From: Chitinimonas sp. BJYL2
GTDB taxonomy: Bacteria; Pseudomonadota; Gammaproteobacteria; Burkholderiales; Chitinimonadaceae
Direction of reading: 5' to 3'
Length of the DNA stretch: 64,000 nucleotides
NCBI RefSeq assembly: GCF_027257935.1
Contig: NZ_JANZKW010000001.1
Span: forward strand, 682,001 to 746,000
Positions 1-8,521 of this stretch are shown in pieces (the first letter of the stretch is position 1; each line of letters starts with the position of its first letter). Under the pieces are notes generated by a model. That model was not told where the DNA came from and ran no database searches. It saw only the letters and a program-made list of their open reading frames with translations. Made by a program: the position numbers and the translations under genes.

Positions 1-1
1 T

Positions 2-484
2 CTTGGCGCCGGAGGCTTCGTTATTATCTGTGGTTGCCTCGCAGTCATCGAGTCGGCACAGCTGGTTCGCCTTCATAACGAGCACAAGAAACTTACGCTC
101 GAGGCCGTAGCACTGGAGGCGCAGAACGCTCAAGTCAGAGCCATTGAGGCGGAAATGGCCAGTCTTACGCCCACGCTCGACACAATGCAGCAGTATATCG
201 GCGCGCCGCGCCAAACCAACTGGCTGGCCGCAGTCGTTCGCCACGACATTGCAGGGAGTCTGCCCGATGTCTACATCGCCGAATGGGATTACAACGGAAG
301 CCGGCTAACGGTTACGTTAAAACCCGGCCCCCGCGCACGCAATACAGACATCATTTCACGCATAGAACGCAGTCGATTATTCAGCGACGTGAGTCTGATC
401 CCTGACCCTCCCCCGGGGACGCTGCGCCTAATGCTCAAGTTATCGACCGATACTTCCGCTAACTTGCCGCAAGCCCAATCATGA
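2..484 (+). CDS. GspL/PilN-like inner-membrane T2SS protein, 5' partial
   Basis: The frame is open to the left edge of the window, so only the C-terminal part is present, about 160 residues. It begins inside a hydrophobic stretch (LGAGGFVIICGCLAVIE) that looks like one membrane span. An alanine/glutamate-rich coiled-coil segment follows, then a small alpha/beta domain (from about WLAAVVRHDIAGSLPDVYI), as in the periplasmic half of GspL or PilN. The stop codon overlaps the start of the next gene (ATGA at 481-484), so the two are translationally coupled. In T2SS, GspL links the cytoplasmic ATPase GspE to GspM. Family choice rests on architecture and gene order rather than on a diagnostic motif. 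Confidence 0.6.
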   Translation, partial: LGAGGFVIICGCLAVIESAQLVRLHNEHKKLTLEAVALEAQNAQVRAIEAEMASLTPTLDTMQQYIGAPRQTNWLAAVVRHDIAGSLPDVYIAEWDYNGSRLTVTLKPGPRARNTDIISRIERSRLFSDVSLIPDPPPGTLRLMLKLSTDTSANLPQAQS

Positions 485-1290
485 TCAGCACTTCGCACAG
501 TATCGAATCATCAATGAGCACGATGCAAAAAGCCACCGAGCGCTTGCAGCCTTGGGTTGAGGAGATTCGGGACAATCCCCGCCTACAGCTTGGCTTGGCA
601 AGCATCGTTTTTATTGCGCTCGTATTCAGCCTACTTAAATTGGACGCTGAAAGGGTCAAGCTACAGGCCTCTGTCGAGAAGCTATACGGTGAAAATCGTC
701 GCCTTCAGAAGCAGGCCGGGAGCGAAGCCTACCAAGGAGTGCTTGCAGGCAAGCTTGAAAAAGCAAAGCTCGCACTTAGTAACAGCCAGTGGCAAGCCGC
801 ATCCCAGCTCTCAGCCCAAGCCATGTTTCATGACTGGCTGTCAGCGCGAATCGTGGACGCCGGCGTGAAGGAGTATCGCATTGCACAACCGACCGCTCGC
901 TTCGTCGGTGACGAGCAATCTGGCTTGGGGATCGAGCAGCAAGACTGTACGCCTGAGACCTGTACGCTGCTCGAGTTACAAAGCTCGGTGAAAGTGGCAT
1001 TCGACCCAGTCAACGCGACCAAAGTGCTTGCAAATATCGAGCGATCAGATTGGCCTTTGAAAATTGAGAGCCTGACTATTCGCCCCGGCGATCGCAAGCT
1101 CGAATTTACTGTTAAGGCGCTGGCTCGCCTATCGAGCGATCTGCCCAATGACGAGCCTGCAGCACTTACAACACCACCTGCAGAGCAGCAACCAGCCCCG
1201 GCACCCAGTCAGGCAAAGTCCTCTGTCGCCGCCGGTGCAGAGGATACGCAGAGCACCCAGCCAAAGAAGGTAGTGGAAATCAAATGGTAG
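481..1290 (+). CDS. GspM/PilO-like inner-membrane T2SS assembly protein
   Basis: A 269-aa protein with a short cytoplasmic N-terminus, one membrane span (around residues 38-56, LGLASIVFIALVFSLLKL), a coiled-coil stretch and a periplasmic ferredoxin-like region. The last 50 or so residues are rich in Pro, Ala and Gln, which is an unusual tail for GspM. It overlaps the upstream GspL-like gene by 4 nt and the downstream gene by 7 nt, so it belongs to a tight operon. GspM dimerises with GspL in the inner-membrane platform. An in-frame ATG at 514 (MSTMQKATERL) is an alternative start. Sequence similarity to classical GspM is not obvious by eye; the call comes from topology and position. Confidence 0.6.
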   Translation: MISTSHSIESSMSTMQKATERLQPWVEEIRDNPRLQLGLASIVFIALVFSLLKLDAERVKLQASVEKLYGENRRLQKQAGSEAYQGVLAGKLEKAKLALSNSQWQAASQLSAQAMFHDWLSARIVDAGVKEYRIAQPTARFVGDEQSGLGIEQQDCTPETCTLLELQSSVKVAFDPVNATKVLANIERSDWPLKIESLTIRPGDRKLEFTVKALARLSSDLPNDEPAALTTPPAEQQPAPAPSQAKSSVAAGAEDTQSTQPKKVVEIKW

Positions 1291-1736
1291 GCCTTACTCG
1301 CATTGCCGCCTTGACGGTGGTCCTGTGGTTTGTTTGCGCCGCACTAGGTTGGGCGTGGTACTCCTCGCCATTCGATAAAACCCTGGTAGTCACGCGCAGT
1401 CCGCACTTCATGCCAGAGGTGCCGCAGCCTCCCGACCTTACCCAAGACGTTGCACTGCTTCAACGCAGCCTCCTGTGGCCAACCGATCAGCCCTCCGCTC
1501 AAGCCGCGGGAAAACCGGCCGAGCCGCAGGTCATCAACGAAGTATGGTCACGCGTGGCCATCGTTAAGGAGCCTCAAGGCAACTTTGTCTTGCTTGGATC
1601 GCCCAGTGGCACGGTCAAGCCATTCAAGGCCGGCGACGTACTACCAGATGGCAGCAGGCTGATCAAAGTAAGCACATCGGAGATTGTCGTTCGGCCAGCA
1701 TCTGGCAAGAGTCAATCCGTGCACCTGCTTAATTAA
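1284..1736 (+). CDS. GspC/PilP-like periplasmic connector protein
   Basis: A 150-aa protein with an N-terminal membrane anchor (about residues 4-27), a proline-rich linker, and a C-terminal beta-rich domain (VWSRVAIVKEPQGNFVLLG onward). The domain resembles the homology region of GspC or the PilP fold that contacts the secretin N0 domain. There is no PDZ or coiled-coil domain after it, so it is shorter than most GspC proteins. The start overlaps the previous gene by 7 nt and the secretin gene follows 26 nt downstream, the expected place for a connector between inner-membrane platform and secretin. The exact subfamily cannot be settled by eye. Confidence 0.6.
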   Translation: MVGLTRIAALTVVLWFVCAALGWAWYSSPFDKTLVVTRSPHFMPEVPQPPDLTQDVALLQRSLLWPTDQPSAQAAGKPAEPQVINEVWSRVAIVKEPQGNFVLLGSPSGTVKPFKAGDVLPDGSRLIKVSTSEIVVRPASGKSQSVHLLN

Positions 1737-1762
1737 GCATCAATCAAGAAACGCAGCAGATC

Positions 1763-4174
1763 GTGAAAAATCAGACTCCAAGACATCACCAGCTCACCGC
1801 ACAACGACCCATGGCTGGCAAAGCGGCGCTTTCCATGCTCGCCATTGGGCTCCTCAGCGCCTGCGCCGGGAACGCGTGGACTGAAAAGTCTCGATTCATA
1901 GATGACATCCCGGGTAAAAGCACGCCGGAAGCAGCGACAGCCACAGCATCCAAGCAGGATGCGGAGCGGGAGCGTTTTTTTGAAACACCGCCCCCTCCGA
2001 CCAGAGCCAACACAAAACCAGTTGTCGTATCAAAACCCGTAACCATTCCTGACGAACCAGGCAAAGAGGCGACCGTTGTTTTTAACAGCATGCCACTCCC
2101 TCAGTTTATCGACTCGGTTTTCGGAGTAGTGCTAAAGCAGACCATATCAATTGATCCAGCGATTCAACAGCGTCGGGATCTTGTTAGCATGCGCGCGGAT
2201 AAACCGCAAAGCCCAAGCCAGCTCTACGCCTCCGCAAAGGCCGTGCTGCAGTCCTATGGCGTCGTAGTCAAGGAGTTTTCCGGTCTGACCCGATTCGTAC
2301 CCGACTCGGCGGACACCAGCTCGCTCCCCGAGATCCGTCGCGGCAGGGCACTCCCCGAGGTCCCTGAGGCACTTCGGCCTCAATTCTATGTCGTGGAGCT
2401 GGATAACACCGTTGTCAGCAGCGTGACTTCATTCGTGCGCAATACGTTTGGCGACAAGGTAACCGTCAGGGATGATGCTCAGCGCAATGCGATCATCCTG
2501 TCCGGCACGCCCTCGAATGTATCAGCGGCCATGCAAGCCGTGCAGGCTCTCGACCAGCCTCTGATGCGAGGCCAAACCAGCGCACGCATCGTGCCCACCT
2601 ATTGGTCGGCGGAAGAACTGTCCCGGAGACTGAACGACATTCTCCTGGCCGAGGGCTACTTCGCAAGCACGTCCGCCAATACTCAAGCGCCTATCGTCCT
2701 GCTTCCAGTTGGCCCCATCAACTCGATTATTGTCTTCTCCACCAGCCCTACCACGCTTGAGCATGTTTTGCGCTGGGCAGAGGAACTGGATCGCCCCTCA
2801 GAGGCTCGCAACAGTAACTACTTTATTTACCCTGTCCGAAACGCCGATGCCTCGGAAATCGCCGCGACACTCTCGCAGATCATGGGCATAAGCAGCCCTG
2901 CAGCGCCAGCACCCGCAAGCGCAAGCGCCGCCGGCACCGCAAGCCCAACCCCCAGCAGAGCCTCATCGCGCGTGGTGGTCGACAAGGCCGGTAACAACCT
3001 TATCATCCAAGCCTCGGCCGCCGAGTACCAGCAGTGGTTCGCGCTGCTCCGCGAGTTGGATCGCCCGGCAAAGAGCGCACTGGTGAGTGTTACGGTTGCA
3101 GAAGTCCAACTCGACGAGAGCACCAATTTCGGTTTCGAGTGGATTGTCAATCAGCTCAAACTCTCCAATTACACGGGAGCACTGAGCACACTAGGCAGGC
3201 TGGGCGTCAACGATATAGGTGGCGTAGCCCTTACGCTCAATCGCGGGGCCTCCCCCGCGATGGTCCTGAATGCGCTCGCCCGCACCACAAAGACCCGCGT
3301 GCTCTCGAACCCCTCGCTGATGACTCGCAGCGGAGAAGAGGCCAGCATCTCGATTGGGGATGAAGTACCGACCGTCACCTCGAATCAGACCACCAGTACC
3401 ACCTCGCCCACCTCCCCCAACGTTCTGCAGACGATCCAGTATCGCAGCACCGGGGTCATCCTCAAGGTGCGCCCTGTCGTACGCAATGGCGGCCGGATTG
3501 ACCTTGATGTCAACCAGGAAGTCAGCAACGTCAAGGAAAACGCCGCAGGCTCAACCCTCACGCCCTCTATTTCCAAGCGTAGCGTCACTACCAAGCTGAC
3601 CGCCATCGACGGAAATACCATTGTTCTGGGCGGATTGATGACGGACAACCGTAACAACACCGACTCTGGCGTTCCGTATGCTAAAGATGTGCCACTGCTC
3701 GGTAATCTGTTTAAAAAGCGCGCGGACAGCCAGCAAAGGACTGAACTTGTCATACTGATCACCGCCTATGCAATCGAGGATGATTTCGACGCACAATCCA
3801 TTGCGGACGCAGTGAAGAGACGCTTCCCTTGGTCAACCCCCCTGATGAGTCGCCGAGACGTGGAACAGCCTTCCGCTAACGAAGGTCCTCAGGCTTCCGC
3901 AGCAGAAACCTCATCGCGCCCCGAAAAGCCCTATCAATTCAAATCAACAACAAGCGCAGAAGCCCCGGCAGCGCCCCATGTCGAAATGCAAACCGCAACC
4001 GATATGGCACCACAGCACCAGCCATCCGTCACCGCCCCCCCGCCACGTGCGGCATTGCCAGAACCGCCGCAGAAGCCGCTAACCGTGGACAAGCCGGTCA
4101 CAGATGCAAAAGGCGTAGTGACCGATGCCGAACTGAAGAAAGAGCTAATGGAAGCGCTGGGCCTCAAACCTTGA
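1763..4174 (+). CDS. gspD: Type II secretion secretin GspD (lipoprotein)
   Basis: An 803-aa outer-membrane secretin forming the T2SS exit channel. The N-terminus carries a lipoprotein-type signal ending in LLSAC, so the protein may target itself without a separate pilotin; none is encoded here. N0 lies around residues 95-170, N1/N2/N3 repeats follow to about 440, then the secretin domain with VTVAEVQLDESTNFGFEW and the conserved end GVPYAKDVPLLGNLFKKR. Residues after about 690 form a Pro/Ala-rich tail. The start chosen is GTG at 1763, because the next ATG (1811) has no ribosome site. It is followed by a hairpin and a 620-nt non-coding stretch rather than directly by gspE, which is unusual. 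Confidence 0.93.
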   Translation: MKNQTPRHHQLTAQRPMAGKAALSMLAIGLLSACAGNAWTEKSRFIDDIPGKSTPEAATATASKQDAERERFFETPPPPTRANTKPVVVSKPVTIPDEPGKEATVVFNSMPLPQFIDSVFGVVLKQTISIDPAIQQRRDLVSMRADKPQSPSQLYASAKAVLQSYGVVVKEFSGLTRFVPDSADTSSLPEIRRGRALPEVPEALRPQFYVVELDNTVVSSVTSFVRNTFGDKVTVRDDAQRNAIILSGTPSNVSAAMQAVQALDQPLMRGQTSARIVPTYWSAEELSRRLNDILLAEGYFASTSANTQAPIVLLPVGPINSIIVFSTSPTTLEHVLRWAEELDRPSEARNSNYFIYPVRNADASEIAATLSQIMGISSPAAPAPASASAAGTASPTPSRASSRVVVDKAGNNLIIQASAAEYQQWFALLRELDRPAKSALVSVTVAEVQLDESTNFGFEWIVNQLKLSNYTGALSTLGRLGVNDIGGVALTLNRGASPAMVLNALARTTKTRVLSNPSLMTRSGEEASISIGDEVPTVTSNQTTSTTSPTSPNVLQTIQYRSTGVILKVRPVVRNGGRIDLDVNQEVSNVKENAAGSTLTPSISKRSVTTKLTAIDGNTIVLGGLMTDNRNNTDSGVPYAKDVPLLGNLFKKRADSQQRTELVILITAYAIEDDFDAQSIADAVKRRFPWSTPLMSRRDVEQPSANEGPQASAAETSSRPEKPYQFKSTTSAEAPAAPHVEMQTATDMAPQHQPSVTAPPPRAALPEPPQKPLTVDKPVTDAKGVVTDAELKKELMEALGLKP

Positions 4175-4187
4175 CATTCCAACCAAC

Positions 4188-4207
4188 GAGCGGGCGCAAG
4201 CCCGCTC
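4188..4207 (+). terminator. Hairpin after gspD, probable (weak) terminator
   Basis: An 8-bp perfect GC-rich stem, GAGCGGGC / GCCCGCTC, with a GCAA tetraloop, starts 14 nt after the gspD stop. It is followed by a T-rich stretch (TGTCATTTGTTTG) rather than a pure T-run. It could terminate or attenuate the gspL-D transcript ahead of the surface-protein gene. Confidence 0.6.
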
Positions 4208-4674
4208 TGTCATTTGTTTGTCGTATGGCCACGCCCACGGATCGGCAAGATTACCCACAAGCCATTTCGTTGTGATGTAGCAACAGGCCAAGGGGACGGA
4301 CTGCGCTTACCACCACACACCCCGGCCACCATCACCCGCAACAAGTCGCTGAACTTCGCCATATCTATATGTTTTTTAAAGAAAAAGACACACAGAACGG
4401 CCCGCACATCCCAAGTAAAAATAAAACACCTCCGTGAATTGTGCAGCCAACAGCACAAAACCCCACAGGAAGCGGCTCACCAAGCACTTGGCATATTTCT
4501 GATGAATGCATTAAGCTGTGCGCAGCAATTTGTCGTACCGAGCACAGGGTCAATGCTTGCGGCGTCTGTTCTGCAAGGACAGTAACCCTTCTGTCGCAGC
4601 CGCAGCCGCTGCACAAGACAGCTAGTTGGCATGGCCAGAAAGTTGGATTGAAGTGGCATTGCTCGACGATCAAG

Positions 4675-4703
4675 TTGCGTGGGTCAATACTCACGGTTAA
4701 TAT
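4675..4703 (+). promoter_or_regulatory. Candidate sigma-70-type promoter for the surface-protein gene
   Basis: TTGCGT (4675-4680), a 17-nt spacer and TAATAT (4698-4703) fit a sigma-70 layout with partial consensus matches (3/6 and 4/6). The predicted transcript start is near 4710, giving a leader of about 85 nt before the ATG at 4796. This is a pattern match only. Confidence 0.35.
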
Positions 4704-4735
4704 TGCGCGGCCACAATACAGGCCGCGTGCAATAT
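4700..4735. repeat. Dyad (13-bp interrupted inverted repeat) in the surface-gene upstream region
   Basis: ATATTGC-GCGGCC (4700-4712) pairs with GGCCGC-(GT)-GCAATAT (4721-4735), with an 8-nt loop and a 2-nt bulge. It overlaps the candidate -10 element. It is therefore either an operator-like DNA dyad or, if transcription starts further upstream, an mRNA 5' stem-loop that could stabilise an abundant message. Confidence 0.5.
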
Positions 4736-4795
4736 CTAACGTGGGTATTGGCATGCATACCAAGGCATTGCTTGTTTTTTGAGGACCTCAAACAA

Positions 4796-6613
4796 ATGAA
4801 ACAAAAACTGATCTCTCGTCTGGTCGTAGGCGCTCTGGCTAGCGTTGCCGCTACCGCAGCCTTCGCCGGTCAAATCCAGTCGTCGTCGGTTTCGATTGCT
4901 CGCGAAGTAATCGTCGACAACGATCAGGAAATCACCTCCCCGCGCGTTTCCTACCGCTTCGCCGGTGACGTTGACGCACGTTCGCAAAACCAGGTTTTCC
5001 AGGTTCAGTTCATTCTGGAAAACGGCGCTCGCTGGGAAACCGCAGGTAACGCCGCCAACATCCAGATCACCGATGGTGTTGGTGGTCAACTGGCCACTCA
5101 AGGTGCTTCGGGCGCAGGTGACTACGAAGTTACCGCACTGGACATCGGCGGCGACAACGATGAAATCCTGTACGCAACCATCACCGTTTGGAACGCAGCC
5201 TTCGGTGCTACCACTCTGCCCACTGGCAACCTGATCAAGCAGCCGCTGATCTCGATGTCGGCCGGCGGCACCCGTCCTACGGTTGCTGATCTGTACGACG
5301 TGGTTGGCGAAGTTGTCGCTTGTGACACCGCCGTCAAACAACTGCCTGTCAGCTTCAAGCACTTTGTTGCCCTGTCGGCTCCTGCCTCGCTGGCATCCGC
5401 CGCCACCGCAACGGAAGATGAACACACCCGCGGCAACTCGACCAACCGCACGACGCTGATCACCTTCCCGACCAACGTTCTGGTCAAGGTGACCAAGTCG
5501 ACCGGCGATGCGAAGCTGGATGTGGCTGGTGGCAATGATACGTTTGCTGGTGCTACCGGTACTTCGTACATCAGCGCAACCTTGGCTAACCTGGGTAACG
5601 TGTCGCTGGTCCAGAACGCTTCGGGCTACGACTCGAACCTGGCCGATCCATACATCCTCGCCGATGCTGGCGGCGATGCCGACGGTGTGGCCGGTCTGTA
5701 CGGTGTTGCAACCGCCGACTTCGGTGCCGTTGACGCAACGCCAGACGGCGGTACCTTGGAAATCGAGAAGGTTACGGTCAAGATTTCCGCCAACCAAGGC
5801 TTCGTGACTGGCGGTACTGTGTTCCTGTCGACCGCCGCAAACTGCGGCGCAGCGATTGCTGGCGCAACGACTGGTGCTCTGTCGGCTTCGGCTGCAGCCG
5901 CACCGATCACGCTGACCATCTCGACTGCCAATGTTAACGGCGCATTCGGTGCGACTGGCGTGGGCCCTGTGCACGTTTGTTACCAAGTTCCTGGCACCGC
6001 CGTAATCCCGGCTAGCTCGTTCTATGTGGACGAAGCTCGCCTGGTCAAGGCTGCTGATGGTGGCGCGTTCGAGAACGAACAAGACAACTTCTGCTCGGGC
6101 CCGCTGTACGCCCTGTCCGGTTCGGTCAAGATCGACGTGCGTAACTACGCTTCGGCAAACCGCACCGACGGCTGGATGAGCATCATCCGCCTGATCAACC
6201 CAAGCGAAACCCGCACCGCTACCGTCTACGGCCAGTACATCTCGGCTGATGGCAAGTACGGCAAGTGGGGCAAGCTGGTTGATCTGAAGCCGCGCGCTGT
6301 TGTCAACTACACCGCTGCTCAAGTTGACGCCAAGCTGACCTCGGCTCCTGCTCACCCGACCGCCGCCAACAACATGGGCTCGGCCGATACGCTGGAAAAC
6401 GCCTCGTACAATGCACCGCGTCTGCGCATCACCAGCGAAACTGGCGATACGCTCCGCGTGCAGAACTACCTGTTCAACCCGGCTTCGCAGAACTTCATCG
6501 AAGCCTCGAGCAGCCAAGGTGTTGACTTCGCTGGTACCGCTGACCGCGCGCCAGCAAGCGAAGGCCAGTACCAAGATCAAGACGCTCACAAGGGCATCAA
6601 CGGCGGCAACTAA
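4796..6613 (+). CDS. Abundant secreted/surface protein, probable T2SS cargo (S-layer-like)
   Basis: A 605-aa protein with a clear Sec signal peptide (residues 1-24, cleavage after AFA). The ATG at 4796 is preceded by GAGGA at 4781-4785. The mature protein is rich in Ala, Gly, Thr and Asp, beta-like, with four cysteines spread along the chain (CDTAVKQ, NCGAA, VCYQV, FCSGP) that could form two disulphides, and a few Asp/Gly loops such as DAGGDADGVAG. No known enzyme motif was seen. Codon use is extreme: the codon-aligned antisense frame has no stop, so TTA, CTA and TCA are absent, while neighbouring gsp genes use such codons. That points to very high expression. Its place between gspD and gspE makes it the likely main cargo. 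Fibre adhesin or another structural role is possible. Confidence 0.75.
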   Translation: MKQKLISRLVVGALASVAATAAFAGQIQSSSVSIAREVIVDNDQEITSPRVSYRFAGDVDARSQNQVFQVQFILENGARWETAGNAANIQITDGVGGQLATQGASGAGDYEVTALDIGGDNDEILYATITVWNAAFGATTLPTGNLIKQPLISMSAGGTRPTVADLYDVVGEVVACDTAVKQLPVSFKHFVALSAPASLASAATATEDEHTRGNSTNRTTLITFPTNVLVKVTKSTGDAKLDVAGGNDTFAGATGTSYISATLANLGNVSLVQNASGYDSNLADPYILADAGGDADGVAGLYGVATADFGAVDATPDGGTLEIEKVTVKISANQGFVTGGTVFLSTAANCGAAIAGATTGALSASAAAAPITLTISTANVNGAFGATGVGPVHVCYQVPGTAVIPASSFYVDEARLVKAADGGAFENEQDNFCSGPLYALSGSVKIDVRNYASANRTDGWMSIIRLINPSETRTATVYGQYISADGKYGKWGKLVDLKPRAVVNYTAAQVDAKLTSAPAHPTAANNMGSADTLENASYNAPRLRITSETGDTLRVQNYLFNPASQNFIEASSSQGVDFAGTADRAPASEGQYQDQDAHKGINGGN

Positions 6614-6649
6614 GCCAGTTGAACCTTCGAAGCAACTTGTTCGAAAAGA

Positions 6650-6678
6650 AACCGGGAGGCTTGCCTCCCGGTTTTTTT
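6650..6678 (+). terminator. Strong intrinsic terminator after the surface-protein gene
   Basis: An 11-bp perfect stem, AACCGGGAGGC / GCCTCCCGGTT, with a 2-nt loop is followed by a run of seven T (6672-6678). It should end most transcription of the 605-aa gene and uncouple its level from the gspE-K operon. Confidence 0.92.
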
Positions 6679-6760
6679 ATTGGGCGGAGAACCTGCCCCG
6701 CTGTGTTCTACCATCAAGGCGCGGTAAAATTCGTGGTCGAACTTGAAGCAGGATCCAACC

Positions 6761-8470
6761 GTGTCTGAGCCATACCCCCATCGCCTTGGTGAACGCTTGA
6801 TTGCACGCGGTGTGCTTGATACTGCGGCGCTTGAGCGCGCCCTTGCACTGCAAGCCGCCAGCCCCGGTGATCGCCTTGGTGCGATTCTGATACGGCTAGG
6901 GCTCATCTCTGAGTTCACGTTGCTATCCATACTCAGCGAACAGCTGTCACTGCCTGTCTTCCAGCTCTCCGACCAGCCGGATGCGGCCGCCCAGATCAAA
7001 GCCATCCATGAACAGCGGCGCATATCGCGGGCGCTGGCAGAGCGCCATGCCTTCTTGCTGCTGAACGGGGATTCCGGGCAGATGCTTATCATCAGCCGTG
7101 ATCCGCTCGACTCTGGCTTGCTGGAGTTGATCGATACGCACCTGATGCTAAAAGGCCGGCATGCGTGGGCGCTGATTGCACAACGAGACTTTGAGCGCCT
7201 GTTGGGGGAGGTATACCGAACAGGCCAAGCCACGAGTCAGAACGACAGCGACCTACGCCGCCTGGCCGAGGATGCGCCTGTTGTAGAGCTGGTAAACGCC
7301 ATGCTCGCACGGGCCACAGACAAAGCCGCCTCGGATATTCATATCGAACCCTTGGAGTTCGGCTTTAGTGCTCGATACCGAGTAGACGGCCAGCTACAAG
7401 CGGTGGAGCACTATCCCAGAGAGCGTTTTGATGCCGTTGTGAGTCGCATCAAGCTGGTATCCGGTCTTGACATCGCCGAGCGCAGAATGCCCCAAGACGG
7501 CCGCTTCTCCAGCCGCGCCGCCGGTGTTGAAACCGACATTCGCGTATCAGTGATTCCCTCCATTTTTGGTGAATCTCTGGTACTCCGCCTCTTGCCCGTA
7601 TCTCAAGAAAAGCGATTCTCACTGGAGCAGACAGGTTTTGAACCAGATCACCTGGCCATGTTCAAAGAATGGATGAGCCTGCCGGATGGCATCATATTAG
7701 TTACAGGGCCCACAGGCTCGGGCAAGAGCACAACACTCTATGCTGCCTTGTCTGCGTGCGACCGAGAGCGGGAACGCATCCTGACGGTTGAAGACCCCGT
7801 GGAATACAAGATCGACGGGGTTACTCAGTTCCAGGTCAATACAGACATCGGCTTTACATTCCCATCCGCACTACGCTCCATATTGCGACACGATCCGGAC
7901 ACCATCATGATTGGCGAGATTCGCGATGTGGAGACTGCGCGAATTGCAGTGCAAGCGTCCCTGACGGGCCACCGTGTGCTATCAACACTTCATACCAACG
8001 ATAGCGCCACCGCCTTCTTGCGCTTGGTCGATCTCGGCGTGGAGCAATTTCTTGTCGGGGCCACCGTAAGAGGCGTTATCGCACAACGCCTGGTTAGGCG
8101 TCTGTGTAGTCATTGCGCAAAACCCTATGATCCGACTTCTTTGGTTCCGCCCAACGTGATCAACACACTCGAGCGGCTAGGCGTACCAGCGGGTGAATGG
8201 CGATTCAGACAGCCAGTGGGCTGCACCGCTTGTGGCGATACTGGCTACAAAGGTCGACATGCCATCTATGAATTGCTGCCAGCAAGTGACCGGGTTCGTT
8301 CACTGCTGGGGCAGCCGCAACCTTCACATCATGAGCTCCTTGCAGCACTAGACAAGAGCTTTCGCACCCTTTACGAGGATGGTTTGTTGAAAGCCGCACG
8401 TGGCATTACCAGCTTGGAAGAGGTGTTGATTGTCGCCGGGACAGCTATTTCACAGCGCACCGTCCAATAG
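6761..8470 (+). CDS. gspE: Type II secretion ATPase GspE
   Basis: A 569-aa cytoplasmic ATPase that powers T2SS pseudopilus assembly. The N-terminal domain (LGERLIARGVL) precedes the catalytic core. Walker A GPTGSGKSTT is near residue 315, the Walker B/Asp region IMIGEIRDVETARIA near 383, the His region LSTLHTNDS follows, and two CxxC pairs (CSHC near 448, CTAC near 488) form the zinc subdomain typical of GspE/PilB. GTG at 6761 is preferred because GCAGGA sits 7 nt upstream; an in-frame TTG at 6743 lacks such a site. Many A/T-rich codons (for example ATA TTA) contrast with the cargo gene just upstream. Confidence 0.95.
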   Translation: MSEPYPHRLGERLIARGVLDTAALERALALQAASPGDRLGAILIRLGLISEFTLLSILSEQLSLPVFQLSDQPDAAAQIKAIHEQRRISRALAERHAFLLLNGDSGQMLIISRDPLDSGLLELIDTHLMLKGRHAWALIAQRDFERLLGEVYRTGQATSQNDSDLRRLAEDAPVVELVNAMLARATDKAASDIHIEPLEFGFSARYRVDGQLQAVEHYPRERFDAVVSRIKLVSGLDIAERRMPQDGRFSSRAAGVETDIRVSVIPSIFGESLVLRLLPVSQEKRFSLEQTGFEPDHLAMFKEWMSLPDGIILVTGPTGSGKSTTLYAALSACDRERERILTVEDPVEYKIDGVTQFQVNTDIGFTFPSALRSILRHDPDTIMIGEIRDVETARIAVQASLTGHRVLSTLHTNDSATAFLRLVDLGVEQFLVGATVRGVIAQRLVRRLCSHCAKPYDPTSLVPPNVINTLERLGVPAGEWRFRQPVGCTACGDTGYKGRHAIYELLPASDRVRSLLGQPQPSHHELLAALDKSFRTLYEDGLLKAARGITSLEEVLIVAGTAISQRTVQ

Positions 8471-8521
8471 TGCGGTACCGCAATATGTTTGCAACACCTA
8501 CGTACAGATTGCTGATAGATC

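Larger units (their letters stand above)
4175..4795. other. 620-nt non-coding region between gspD and the surface-protein gene
   Basis: No convincing gene is seen on either strand; the short open frames lack ribosome sites and recognisable domains. It holds a hairpin just after gspD, an AT-rich patch near 4365-4430, a candidate promoter at 4675-4703, a dyad at 4700-4735 and a GAGGA ribosome site at 4781-4785. The length suggests a long leader or a separate regulated promoter for the 605-aa gene downstream. Confidence 0.7.

Noticed and set aside
4736-6589. 617-aa open frame on the minus strand opposite the cargo gene
   Set aside because: It is codon-aligned with the 605-aa gene and open only because TTA, CTA and TCA are avoided there. 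The translated sequence is low-complexity and lacks a ribosome site or domain.
6743-6760. TTG at 6743 as the gspE start
   Set aside because: No ribosome site precedes it, whereas GTG at 6761 has GCAGGA at proper spacing.
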